A DNA stretch of 64,000 bases, from assembly GCA_002377855.1 (NCBI GenBank), contig DFQQ01000018.1:91152-155151 (forward strand), given 5' to 3'. The position numbers and the translations under genes are program-made. Under the pieces are notes generated by a model, which was not told the DNA's origin, ran no database searches, and saw only the letters and a list, made by a program, of their open reading frames with translations. Source of the DNA: Acidovorax delafieldii (GTDB lineage: Bacteria > Pseudomonadota > Gammaproteobacteria > Burkholderiales > Burkholderiaceae_C). Position 1 is the stretch's first letter, and each line of letters begins with the position of its first letter. Below, in pieces: positions 52,987 through 62,448 of this stretch.

Positions 52987-54815
52987 TGGAAGAGTGGATC
53001 GGCCAGTGGTGGCACCGCGCCATCACCCACTTGGCAGAGCCGCAGCGCAAGCACTTGCAAGTGACGCTGAAGGACATGCAACGCAGCATCTCGCTGCTGT
53101 ACCGCGCAGGCGGCGGAGACGCAGCTGTGCGGGTCACTCCCGTGGCCGCAAGCCGCCACGGAGGCCCCCGACACTGGCTGCAAAAGGTCGCTGGCTCCGG
53201 CCTGCGCAGTGCGATGCCTGAACTGGATGCGCAAACACTGGCGCTCCCGCCCGCTATCAGCGTGTTTGATTTTGTCGAACTGAACCGCGACCTGTACCTC
53301 TGGCTCGCGGCTTTGGCCGCCGTGTTTGAACCCACAGGCGACTGGATTGCAGACAATCGGGCAGCCACAGCGCGGGCGCTGCAGCGCTTTGCCGGGCTGC
53401 GCGAACGTCACCACCGCTTGACTGCCGCACATCTAGCGCAGCGCCCCTCCCTCAGTAGCCTGCGCGCCAAGGACGTGCCATGGGAAGCCGCCGTGCAAGC
53501 AGCACTGCGCGGGGAAGAGCACACTGCATTGTTCGTCACACCTCGTGAAGTGGCGCCTGTGTGGCTCTGGCTGAACGCGTGCGACTCTGGCAACACTGAG
53601 GCAGCGACACCTCATACGCCCTCAAACGGTTCCGCAAACCCAGAGGCCCCACCGTCTCCACTTGATGACCACCGTCGCCGTACACGCAACGTCAAGCATC
53701 AGCCCTCGCGCAATTCCATGCTGCTGGCGGCCAAAACCGACTCGCTGACCAGTTGGAGCGAGCTGGTCCGTTTGGACCGCGGCTCAGACGACGCGCCCGA
53801 CGACAACGCCTCTGCGGCTGCCAACGACATGGACACGCTGTCGCTGGCCCGGTCTGAGCAAACCACGGCATCCAGGGTACGGTTCGACCTTGATTTACCG
53901 AGCGCGAGCGCCGACGACCTGCCACTGGGGCCAGGCACCAAAACGCCCGAATGGGACTGGCGGCGCAATGAGCTGCGGCCCGACCACTGCGCTTTGCAAT
54001 GCGTGGTGGCGCGCACTGGGGAGCCGTATCGCCCGCCGGCCCACCTGCAAGCCACGGCCCGCCGCGTACGCCGTCGTCTGGAAATACTGCAGTCCGCTCC
54101 ACGCTGGCACAAGGCACAGGTTTCAGGGGATGAAATCGACATCGACGCGTGGGTGCGTTTCCAAAGTGAAGCTTGCGGTGGAACCCACCACAGTGAAACG
54201 CCCCCGGTGTATGCCCATCGGCAACGCACCGAACGCAGCTTGGCAACCTTGCTGCTGGCAGACCTTTCTTTGTCTACGGACGCATACGCCACTTCGAATG
54301 CCCGCGTGATCGACGTGATCCGCGAAGCCTTGTACGTGTTTGGGTCTGCTTTGTCAGGCACGGGTGACGCTTTTGAGATTCTGGGTTTCAGTTCCGTACG
54401 CAGGCAGCATGTGCGCATCCAGCACATCAAGGGCTTCAGTGAACCTTGGGGCGATGCAGTACACACCCGCATCGGTGCTTTGAAGCCAGGGTTCTACACC
54501 AGGATGGGCGCAGCCATACGTGACGCCACCCAGCGGCTATCGGCACGCCCCGAGCGCCAACGCCTGCTGCTGGTACTGACCGATGGCAAGCCCAACGATA
54601 TCGACGTTTATGAAGGACGCTATGGCTTGGAGGACACCCGCCACGCCATTCATGAGGCACGGGCTGCCGGATTGATTCCGTTCTGCGTGACCATCGACCA
54701 TGAGGCCCACCAATATTTGCCCCTGCTCTTCGGAGCACAAGGCTATGCGCTCGTGCACCGCCCGCAAGACTTGGTCAAGCACCTCACGCAAGCCTGGACT
54801 ACGCTGACGCGATAA
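52986..54815 (+). CDS. norD: NorD, VWA-domain activation protein
   Basis: The 609-residue protein has a variable N-terminal half with a charged, disordered middle (about 200-330). Its C-terminal von Willebrand A domain has the metal site DLSLST near residue 425 and VLTDGKPNDIDVYEGRYG. It works with NorQ to load iron into NorB. I chose the ATG at 52986, which shares one base with the upstream stop; GTG just before it is also possible. It ends the nor operon. Confidence 0.93.
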   Translation: MEEWIGQWWHRAITHLAEPQRKHLQVTLKDMQRSISLLYRAGGGDAAVRVTPVAASRHGGPRHWLQKVAGSGLRSAMPELDAQTLALPPAISVFDFVELNRDLYLWLAALAAVFEPTGDWIADNRAATARALQRFAGLRERHHRLTAAHLAQRPSLSSLRAKDVPWEAAVQAALRGEEHTALFVTPREVAPVWLWLNACDSGNTEAATPHTPSNGSANPEAPPSPLDDHRRRTRNVKHQPSRNSMLLAAKTDSLTSWSELVRLDRGSDDAPDDNASAAANDMDTLSLARSEQTTASRVRFDLDLPSASADDLPLGPGTKTPEWDWRRNELRPDHCALQCVVARTGEPYRPPAHLQATARRVRRRLEILQSAPRWHKAQVSGDEIDIDAWVRFQSEACGGTHHSETPPVYAHRQRTERSLATLLLADLSLSTDAYATSNARVIDVIREALYVFGSALSGTGDAFEILGFSSVRRQHVRIQHIKGFSEPWGDAVHTRIGALKPGFYTRMGAAIRDATQRLSARPERQRLLLVLTDGKPNDIDVYEGRYGLEDTRHAIHEARAAGLIPFCVTIDHEAHQYLPLLFGAQGYALVHRPQDLVKHLTQAWTTLTR

Positions 54816-54841
54816 CGAGAGAAATCCCGGCGAAGACGCTC

Positions 54842-55945
54842 TCAGTGACGAAGCCAGGAAGGCACTTTGAAGCGGACGATAGCCAAGTAGGCAGACACGT
54901 AGCTGATCACGAACAGGCAGCAAAACCCCATCAGCAGCCAAGTGTTGTTCCAGAAAAGCACCGCCGGCACGACAGTCAGCAAAGTAAATCCCCACAGATA
55001 GGGGGACGTTCGGTTGTTGCGCATCAGCACCCGGCGAGACTCATCATCGTGAAAGACACCCCGAACGATGCGGCGATAGATCAGCTGATGGAAGTGGAGC
55101 GCATCCGCCACCCCCGGCGATATGCCGCGCACTGCCTTGCGGTAAATGGAAAAAATAGTTTCCCATACCGGATAAATCAGCAGCAGCATGGGAAACCAAG
55201 GAGAGACATCTGCATTTCGCTGAACCAGAGAGATACTGGCCAGTGCAATCACCACCCCCCAGATGTACGCTCCCCCGTCACCGGCAAACAGCATGCCACG
55301 CGGGTAGTTCCAGACCAAAAAACCAGCCGTTGCAGCTGCGGTCGAAACCAGCAAAGCGGCCAGTGCGCGGTCCCCCACCTGCAACGCCACATGGGCCAAT
55401 GCCAAGCATACGATGAGCGCCACCATGCCTGCCAAGCCGTTATAGCCGTCGATGATGTTGAAGGCGTGGGGCAAGCCAGTCACCGCCAGCAGCACGATAG
55501 CTACACCCAGCCATGGGGCGACAGCCAATAATGAGTCCAACCATGGCAACCCCAATCGAGGCAAATTGAGGTTCAGGCCCCACACGGCAACCGAGCCAGA
55601 TAGACCCGTCAAAAAAAGCCGGTAGCTCACCCTTAAGCGCTGCGTCATGTCCTCGGCGATGCCACCCAACGCTGAGGGCAACACTACGGCCAGCCACCAA
55701 AGTACCAAGCTGCCGTCAAGTCGCAAAGAACCTGGATCGCCCCACATCGACTGCACGGCGCCCAATAGCCAACCGAAGTTCACACCGAGCAAAACAGCCA
55801 AGCCACCCAGCCGAGGGACATGCCCCAAGTGAAAACGCTGTGGCATACCCTCGCCGTAGTGCTGAGCATGTTCACGCGCCCAGCGCACAACTCCCGCCGC
55901 CGTAACGACCGAGATCAAAAATCCGACGAGAGACAACCAAATCAT
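54842..55945 (-). CDS. WecA/MraY-like polyprenyl-phosphate glycosyl-1-phosphate transferase
   Basis: The 367-residue membrane enzyme has about ten helices and the family motifs ALGGIAEDMTQRLRVSYRL, HAFNIIDGYNGLAGMVALIV, MLFAGDGGAYIWGVVIA and the C-terminal VADALHFHQLIYRR. It transfers a sugar-1-phosphate to undecaprenyl phosphate at the inner membrane, starting a surface polysaccharide. It most resembles the glycosyltransferase family 4 (WecA/RfbF-like) group. No polysaccharide genes are visible nearby. A 148-base gap separates it from tolC, so it may be a separate unit or the tail of the secretion operon. Confidence 0.88.
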   Translation of the reverse strand: MIWLSLVGFLISVVTAAGVVRWAREHAQHYGEGMPQRFHLGHVPRLGGLAVLLGVNFGWLLGAVQSMWGDPGSLRLDGSLVLWWLAVVLPSALGGIAEDMTQRLRVSYRLFLTGLSGSVAVWGLNLNLPRLGLPWLDSLLAVAPWLGVAIVLLAVTGLPHAFNIIDGYNGLAGMVALIVCLALAHVALQVGDRALAALLVSTAAATAGFLVWNYPRGMLFAGDGGAYIWGVVIALASISLVQRNADVSPWFPMLLLIYPVWETIFSIYRKAVRGISPGVADALHFHQLIYRRIVRGVFHDDESRRVLMRNNRTSPYLWGFTLLTVVPAVLFWNNTWLLMGFCCLFVISYVSAYLAIVRFKVPSWLRH

Positions 55946-56093
55946 GAGCGGACAATCCTATCGGTCTTGAACACCTGTGGCGTTAGCAATTGTTGCTCAC
56001 GAGTCATCGGAGTACTGACAACGATGCATCTGCTCGCGATTTCTCTACAGGATGTTTCTCTACATCGCGTTCAATAACGTTGGTCTACCAGTT

Positions 56094-57497
56094 TTATTCG
56101 GGCTTGTCTGCTGTTTGTTGTGCGAGCCAGGAGCTCGCCTCATTCACAGTCGCTTCGCGGTCTTCACCAGCCAGTGCTTGCAGGCGCATCCTTGCAACCA
56201 AATAAAGGTATCTCGCTTGTGCTAAGTCTCTTTGTGAAAGTGTTTTTTGCTGCTCTGCATTCAAGACGTCCAGCATAGTACGACTGCCCGCGGCCAATGA
56301 TTTTCGGTTGGATAACACGGCCTGTTCTGCAGATACCACCGCCTGCTCCAAGGCGCGTATTTTCAAAACGCCCTCCGTCACAGCGCGAAACTCACGATGA
56401 ATACGCACCCCGAGATCGCGCCGGACAGCCTCTAGCATTTCGCGCGCGCGCTCTTGAATCGCCACAGCCTGTCGTACCGTGGAGCTGACATACCCCCCTC
56501 CATACAGCGGCACCGTCAGTTGTAAACCCACAATTTTGTTGTCATAACGAGAGTTGACGCTCGTTACACTGTCACTGTTGCTACGCGACCATTGCGCAAC
56601 GGCATCCAGCGTAGGCTTGTGTCCCGATTTGGCTCTTTCAATTTCAGCACCAGCTGCATCAAATTGAGCACGCAGGGATTGCAGTTCAGGGCTGGACTCC
56701 TCGGCTCGCTGCGTCCACGCGTCCACGCTATCAGGTGTAGGTGGAAGTGGCGAAAATTTCAATATATCCAACTTAGCAAGCACGCTTATGGCACCGCCGG
56801 TCATAACCTCCAGACGACGACGCGTGTAATCGACATTCTGACGCGCCTCTAACTCACGCGCCAATGTCATGTCGAGTTGAGCCTGGGCCTCATCGATATC
56901 TGTGCGCACACCATATCCGGCAGCAAGCCGCTTGCGTGAAGCATCCAGTTGGGCGTTATAGGTTGCCTTCTGCGCGCGAATAAGATCCAGTTGGTCTTCC
57001 GCCAGCAAAGCATCAAAATAAGCCTCTCCGACCTTCATGGCCAGAGATTGCTCATCTTTCTCAAGGGTTGCCTCTGCGTCAGCGACTTGTGCTTGGGCTT
57101 GTCGCAACGTTGCGGTCAAGAAAGGACGATAAATCGGCTGACGCACAGTCAATGACTGGTTGCTACTGTAATAAGTGTTTTGGGCTGTCGAAGGTCGCCC
57201 CAGTACATCGCGTGTGTGGCTGGTCAGGTCGTTGTAATTGCGCCCTACACTGAGAGAGATATTGGGCAGCCTCTGCGCCTGCGCTTGGCTGATGCGTTCC
57301 CGCTCCCCCTGCACAGAGGCGCGAGAGGCCCGAATGGTCGCATCGTTTGCCTTGGCTGCCTCATAAATTTGACGCAGGTCCTGCGCGTAAGCCGACGACA
57401 CCAAAGTCGTCAAGACCAATGCAATGGCTCGACCCCTTCCCAATCGTGAGGAAGCCGAGGTCTTGCTTCTCTGTGCCAAGTGAAAGCTACGTTTCAT
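56094..57497 (-). CDS. TolC-family outer membrane protein of a type I secretion system
   Basis: The 467-residue protein has a long signal region (cut after SAYAQ near residue 39). Two internally similar coiled-coil halves follow: DLRQIYEAAKANDATIRASR to DEQSLAMKVGEAYFDALLAE, and later SSPELQSLRAQFDAAG to DQQTADK. This is the TolC fold that forms the outer-membrane exit duct. GVRTDIDEAQAQLDMTLARE and SLAAGSRTMLDVLNAEQQ are typical T1SS TolC segments. The ATG follows AGAGGAG. The HlyD gene ends five bases before it. Confidence 0.92.
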   Translation of the reverse strand: MKRSFHLAQRSKTSASSRLGRGRAIALVLTTLVSSAYAQDLRQIYEAAKANDATIRASRASVQGERERISQAQAQRLPNISLSVGRNYNDLTSHTRDVLGRPSTAQNTYYSSNQSLTVRQPIYRPFLTATLRQAQAQVADAEATLEKDEQSLAMKVGEAYFDALLAEDQLDLIRAQKATYNAQLDASRKRLAAGYGVRTDIDEAQAQLDMTLARELEARQNVDYTRRRLEVMTGGAISVLAKLDILKFSPLPPTPDSVDAWTQRAEESSPELQSLRAQFDAAGAEIERAKSGHKPTLDAVAQWSRSNSDSVTSVNSRYDNKIVGLQLTVPLYGGGYVSSTVRQAVAIQERAREMLEAVRRDLGVRIHREFRAVTEGVLKIRALEQAVVSAEQAVLSNRKSLAAGSRTMLDVLNAEQQKTLSQRDLAQARYLYLVARMRLQALAGEDREATVNEASSWLAQQTADKPE

Positions 57498-57501
57498 CGT
57501 T

Positions 57502-58839
57502 TCACTCCTCTTTCAAAGAAGCAGCCAAACGCTTCGTCAACGGATTCAACAGATAGGTCAGCAACGAGCGCTCGCCTGTTTTCACAATCACCTCTGCGGG
57601 CATACCCGGTTGCATACGGCGGCTGCCTAAAACCTTCATTCCCTCTGCTGTCACAACCACGCGGCCCAGATAGTAAGAAACGCCGGTTTGTGGGTCGCGC
57701 AACAAATCACGCGAAACGGACGCCAGTTTCCCCTCCACCACCAACTGAGGCGAATGGGAAAAGGCCGTGAAACGCACATCCGTCAGCAGCCCTGCGTGCA
57801 CCTTGTCAATCAGGTGAGGCTCAATGCGAATTTCAAGCACCAGCGCCTCCCCCTCGGGCACCACTTCCATCAGCTTCTGGCCAGGCTGTACTACGGCCCC
57901 TGACGTTTGCACCGCTAAAGCCACCACCTGACCTGATGCGGGGGATTTGATCTCCATGCGTTCAAGGTCGGCCTTGACTGCCACCAGCTTTTCCACATCC
58001 GACTGCACTTCCCTTGCGATGTCAGCCAGCTGGGTCTCCACCTCTTTACGGTATTCCTGCTGGCGAGCGATGGCACGCTGACGGAACTCAGAAATGGAAT
58101 GCCGCGCACGCATGATGTTGCCCTGCGTCTCCGCAATAGAAGTCTGGCTCTCGGCCTGGGCGCGCTCCAACTCCAATTGGCGGTTGCGCGGCGCATAGCC
58201 CTCTTTCACCAGCTCCCGGGTGTTTTTCAATTCATCCTGCACTAGGGCCAACTGGCTGCGGCGATTCGCAGACATCCCTTCGTATGCCTGCAACAACGCC
58301 TGCTGCCCCTGAATCCCTTCTTCGATTCCTTGCAGATCGGCTCTCAAAGCCGCACGGCGTGACTGAAATAATTGCTCCTGTGTTTGCATTTGTGTGCGAA
58401 TCAGCGGGTCGCTGGCAGCCTCCTTCAAGTCGGGATGGAACTCCACCCTTGCAGCCCCAGTCTGCTCAGCTACCAGACGTCCTTGCATGGCCCGCAGTCC
58501 AAGATAGCGCTGCCGAACAGCCTCGTAGTTTGAACGGGCCACGGCTTCATCCAGCTCCAGCAGGGTTTGGCCTTCTTTGACGACATCTCCTTCGCGCACC
58601 ATCACTTGCTTCACTATCCCGCCAGTCAAGTGCTGGACGGGTTTGCTTTTGGTGTCAATAGTGACCATGCCGTGGCTGGGAACGCCTTCGTCCAAAGGAG
58701 CCAGTCCCGCCCACAGTAGAAAACCTCCAAAACCCAGCCCCAGAGTCCACAGCCCAATTCGCGCGGCCCTGCCGGTGTTGGATGGTGGTTGCCCGCCGAT
58801 ACCCGGGACGGGCATCATCGATTTTTCATTGGTTGCCAT
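57502..58839 (-). CDS. HlyD-family membrane fusion protein of a type I secretion system
   Basis: The protein from MATNEKSMMPVPGIGGQPPS has 445 residues with one membrane helix near residues 28-48. A lipoyl half follows (VKQVMVREGDVVKEGQTLL), then a long periplasmic coiled coil (about 110-290) and the second lipoyl half plus beta-barrel (PASGQVVALAVQTSGAVVQ). It links the ABC exporter to TolC. The preceding in-frame TTG would overlap the ABC stop; I used the ATG at 58839. The gene lies 41 bases after the first ABC gene. Confidence 0.92.
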   Translation of the reverse strand: MATNEKSMMPVPGIGGQPPSNTGRAARIGLWTLGLGFGGFLLWAGLAPLDEGVPSHGMVTIDTKSKPVQHLTGGIVKQVMVREGDVVKEGQTLLELDEAVARSNYEAVRQRYLGLRAMQGRLVAEQTGAARVEFHPDLKEAASDPLIRTQMQTQEQLFQSRRAALRADLQGIEEGIQGQQALLQAYEGMSANRRSQLALVQDELKNTRELVKEGYAPRNRQLELERAQAESQTSIAETQGNIMRARHSISEFRQRAIARQQEYRKEVETQLADIAREVQSDVEKLVAVKADLERMEIKSPASGQVVALAVQTSGAVVQPGQKLMEVVPEGEALVLEIRIEPHLIDKVHAGLLTDVRFTAFSHSPQLVVEGKLASVSRDLLRDPQTGVSYYLGRVVVTAEGMKVLGSRRMQPGMPAEVIVKTGERSLLTYLLNPLTKRLAASLKEE

Positions 58840-58880
58840 GATCAAATTTAGTACGTTGTAAAAAGCGGAGGCAACTGAGA

Positions 58881-60614
58881 TCAAGCAGTTGCGGGACGCA
58901 AAGCAGTTGTAGAAGCCTGAGGCGCTGCAGCACGATTGCGAAGCTCAGTCAGCACCGCGTCTCGCGGCCCCTGCATTTGCACACGCCCCTCTTGCATCAC
59001 CACCAACCGGTCGGCCAGAGCGATGGCGCTGGGCCGGTGCGTTATCAAAACCACCGTTTTGCCTTTGTTTTTCAGTTCCAGGATTGCGCGGCCGAGCGCT
59101 TGCTCTCCCACGTCATCCAAGTTCGCATTCGGCTCATCCAAAACAATGAGGGCAGGATCGCCATACACGGCGCGGGCTAGGCCCAAACGCTGCCTCTGCC
59201 CACCCGACAGGGTAGACCCCGCCTCGCCAATTTGCGTGTCATAGCCCTTGGGCATGCGCAAAATCATGTCGTGCAACCCAGCACACCGCGCCGCAGCAAT
59301 GACCAACTCAGAATTGACCTCTGCAAAGCGTGCAATGTTCTCGGCAATCGAGCCTTCAAAAAGCTCAATGTCTTGCGGCAGGTAGCCCAAGTGCGGCCCC
59401 AGTTCGGTGCGATCCCAATTGGCAAGGGGGCGCCCATCCAACAACACCTCACCCATGGAATCTGGCCAGATCCCAATCATGACCCGCGCCAGCGTGGACT
59501 TACCCGAACCCGATGGGCCGACAATCACCGTCACGCTGGCTGGATTCGCCTCCAGACTCACGCCTTGCAAAATGGGAGCCTCGCGGCCCTCTGCGGTTGC
59601 CGTCACGTCACGCAAGGCCAAGGCTCCTGTGGGCGCAACGCGGGTCAAGGCTGGGTCGCGCTCAGGGTGGTTCTCCAGCAGCTCTTCCAGTCGGCCAAAC
59701 GCTGATCGTGCGCCAATGAATGAACGCCAAATACCCACCAGCGCATCGATAGGTGCCAGCGCTCTGGTGGTCAACACGTTCGCGGCAATCATGGCACCGG
59801 GCGAAAGCTGCCCATCAATGACCAGCAAGGCACCAGCAGCCAAGGCAAAAGACTGTTGGCAGTAGCGAAGGAACTTGCTGTAAACCTGAATACGGTGCGT
59901 CAACCCCTGAGCACTGCCCTGTTTGTGCATGTACACCTTGTGGCGCTCTGCCCAACGTGCGCGAAGCCCCCCGAGCATGCCCATTGACTCAATCACCTCG
60001 GCATTGCGCAGCTTGCTTTGCACGTAAACGTTCAAATCGCTCTGCGCTTTAGAAGCTTCTTCCGACGGCGCCACGGTACGGCGATGACCAAACCAAGCCA
60101 AAAGCGCCTGCAAAATCGCAAACACAATCGCTACCCACCCCAAGAATGGGTGCAAGAAGAAGAGCACCAAGACGTACACCGGCGCCCACGGCACATCAAA
60201 CAGGGCAAAAATGCCGTTGCCTGTCATGAACTGGCGTATCTGCGTCAAATCTGAAAACGCCCGCTGAGGCGCGGCCCCCGATTGGCTTAGGCTTGCTTCA
60301 AAAGCGGCATTGAATACACGCGCATTGAGCACCTCGTCCAGCCGCACACCGGCACGCACCAGCAACCGCGACCGAGCCCACTCGGCAAAGGACATCACCA
60401 CAAAGAGAAAGAGCGTGATGAGAGACACAAACAACAGCGTCAACTCGCTGCGGCTGACCAGCACACGGTCAAACACTTGCAACATGTAAATCGTGGGCAT
60501 GAGCATGAGCACGTTGGCCACCATGCTGAAAATACCCACCACCAGAAACTCGCGCCTGAACGCCCACAGCGTGGCAGCCAACTCGCTGCGTGCAAAAAAG
60601 CTTTTGATCGTCAT
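58881..60614 (-). CDS. Type I secretion ABC exporter (PrtD-type), second of a tandem pair
   Basis: The 577-residue exporter has six helices (about 20-300) without a C39 or CLD domain. Its ATPase domain has GPSGSGKSTLARVMIGIWPD, the signature TLSGGQRQRLGLARAVYGD, Walker B LIVLDEPNANLDD and the H-loop ITHRPSAIAL, so it looks catalytically complete. It resembles PrtD/AprD-type RTX-protein exporters. AGGA precedes the ATG and a 16-base gap follows the first exporter gene. Confidence 0.93.
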   Translation of the reverse strand: MTIKSFFARSELAATLWAFRREFLVVGIFSMVANVLMLMPTIYMLQVFDRVLVSRSELTLLFVSLITLFLFVVMSFAEWARSRLLVRAGVRLDEVLNARVFNAAFEASLSQSGAAPQRAFSDLTQIRQFMTGNGIFALFDVPWAPVYVLVLFFLHPFLGWVAIVFAILQALLAWFGHRRTVAPSEEASKAQSDLNVYVQSKLRNAEVIESMGMLGGLRARWAERHKVYMHKQGSAQGLTHRIQVYSKFLRYCQQSFALAAGALLVIDGQLSPGAMIAANVLTTRALAPIDALVGIWRSFIGARSAFGRLEELLENHPERDPALTRVAPTGALALRDVTATAEGREAPILQGVSLEANPASVTVIVGPSGSGKSTLARVMIGIWPDSMGEVLLDGRPLANWDRTELGPHLGYLPQDIELFEGSIAENIARFAEVNSELVIAAARCAGLHDMILRMPKGYDTQIGEAGSTLSGGQRQRLGLARAVYGDPALIVLDEPNANLDDVGEQALGRAILELKNKGKTVVLITHRPSAIALADRLVVMQEGRVQMQGPRDAVLTELRNRAAAPQASTTALRPATA

Positions 60615-60630
60615 AAAAATCCTGTGAGGC

Positions 60631-62448
60631 TCAGGCAGAACCAGTGGACTGCGGCAGTGCGGGTGACGGCTGGGCAGCCACTGGCAACGCAGGGCCAGGG
60701 CGCGCTGGTTGAGACGGTGCCTGCTGCTGCGTCTTTGCCTGCGCTTGTTGCTGCGCCTTGTTCAAAGCAGCCAATACGTCATCGCGTGGGCCAAATGCCT
60801 GCTGAGTGCCTTCGCTCAAAATCAGCAACTTGTCGGAAACTGCCAACACACTGGTGCGATGCGTCATCAGCACAAAAGTGGTTCCGCGGCTCTTCATCTC
60901 GGTGATGGCACTCGCCAGCGCCGCGTCACCCGCCTCGTCCAGGCTGGAATTGGGCTCATCCAGCACCACAAAAACCGGATCGCCATACAACGCACGCGCC
61001 AAAGCCACGCGCTGACGCTGACCTCCTGAAAGCATGGCGCCCTCACGCCCCACTGGGCTGTCGTAAGCCAAAGGCAGCGCAGAAATATAGTCGTGCAAGC
61101 CCACCAAACGCGCCGCAGCCTCCACCTTCTTCATGTCCACATCACCAAAGCGGGCGATGTTTTCGGCAATCGTTCCATCCAGGAGCTCCACCCCTTGCGG
61201 CAGATAGCCCATGTGCGGCCCCAACTCCTGCTTATCCCAGGTGTACACATCGGCGCCATCCAAACGCACCTTGCCACTGCTTGCGGGCCACAAGCCCACC
61301 AGCAAACGTGCCAGGGTGCTTTTGCCAGATGCGGACGGACCAACCACAGCGAGCACTTCGCCTGGCTCCAGCACAAAACTCACGCCCTTCAAGATGGCGA
61401 CCTGATCTGACGGCGAGCGGCCCGGCGCGCCGGCCAACACCTGCTCCACAGACAAACGTCCCTTGGGTGCAGGCAGCGGCATGGCAGGCTGGCGCGGGGG
61501 CACCTGCTGCATAAGAACATCAAGGCGAGTCCATGCATCACGCACATTCACCACCGTGCGCCACTGCGTCACCACCATCACCAGTGGCGCCAACATGCGC
61601 CCACCCAACACCGAGCCCATGATCAACATGCCCGAACCACCAGCCAACTTGTTATCCAGCAGCAACCAGGCCGCCAGCCCCAGCAACAAAGAACCCATGG
61701 TGGTTTGCAAAAACTTGCTGATCGCCTGAAACGTGCCCGCATGGTCGGAAGCGCGCGCCTGCAGACCCAGAAACTCACGCTGCTTTTCCTGCCAGCGGCC
61801 GTGAATGTGGCGCAGCATTCCCATCGACTCAATCACCTGCGCATTGCGCAACGTGTTGTCTGCATAAGTTTGGGCTCCAATCGCACTGCGGTTAGCCTCC
61901 ATCATGTGGGGTGTAGTGCTGCGCTCATTCAAAATCCCTACCGTCACTTGCAAGATGGCGCCCAGTACGGCAGACCAACCCAGCCACGGGCTCATCAAAA
62001 ACAACAGCGCCATGAAAACCAGCGAAATGGGCGACTCCATCACCGCCCCGACGGCCGGGCTCGCCAAAAATTCCCGAATGGTGCGCAAATCGTGCATGGG
62101 CTGGATGGTTCCGCCACCCAGGCGACGAAGATTGCCCGCGTAAATGCTGTCAAACACCCGATGGGCCAATATCTTGTCCAGCAACTCGCCCGCCTCGTGC
62201 ATCGTTTCCGAGCGCGCCCAGTCCAACGTCTCCATCACCACGTAGGCTGGCACCACCATCAACGTCAGCATCCATAACGTCATGTGGCTGCGGCTGTTCA
62301 CTACGCGGTCGTACACCTCCAGCATGTACACCGTGGGCACCAGCATCAGCAAACCGCCCAGCAACGCAAAGCCAAACGCTCTCCAATAAAACGGCGAGAG
62401 CGACAGCACGACCATCTTCAGCTCGGTAGGGGGTTTCTTTTGACTCAT
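60631..62448 (-). CDS. Type I secretion ABC exporter (PrtD-type), first of a tandem pair
   Basis: The 605-residue exporter has six helices (about 20-300). Its ATPase domain has GPSASGKSTLARLLVGLWPA, the signature LSGGQRQRVALARALYGD, Walker B FVVLDEPNSSLDEAGD and the H-loop MTHRTSVLAV. It is 30-40% similar in layout to its downstream neighbour by eye, and also complete in motifs. The C-terminus ends in a Gln/Ala/Pro-rich tail. The start ATGAGTC overlaps the stop of the TnpB-like gene by four bases, so both are translationally coupled. The pair may work as a heterodimer. Confidence 0.92.
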   Translation of the reverse strand: MSQKKPPTELKMVVLSLSPFYWRAFGFALLGGLLMLVPTVYMLEVYDRVVNSRSHMTLWMLTLMVVPAYVVMETLDWARSETMHEAGELLDKILAHRVFDSIYAGNLRRLGGGTIQPMHDLRTIREFLASPAVGAVMESPISLVFMALLFLMSPWLGWSAVLGAILQVTVGILNERSTTPHMMEANRSAIGAQTYADNTLRNAQVIESMGMLRHIHGRWQEKQREFLGLQARASDHAGTFQAISKFLQTTMGSLLLGLAAWLLLDNKLAGGSGMLIMGSVLGGRMLAPLVMVVTQWRTVVNVRDAWTRLDVLMQQVPPRQPAMPLPAPKGRLSVEQVLAGAPGRSPSDQVAILKGVSFVLEPGEVLAVVGPSASGKSTLARLLVGLWPASSGKVRLDGADVYTWDKQELGPHMGYLPQGVELLDGTIAENIARFGDVDMKKVEAAARLVGLHDYISALPLAYDSPVGREGAMLSGGQRQRVALARALYGDPVFVVLDEPNSSLDEAGDAALASAITEMKSRGTTFVLMTHRTSVLAVSDKLLILSEGTQQAFGPRDDVLAALNKAQQQAQAKTQQQAPSQPARPGPALPVAAQPSPALPQSTGSA

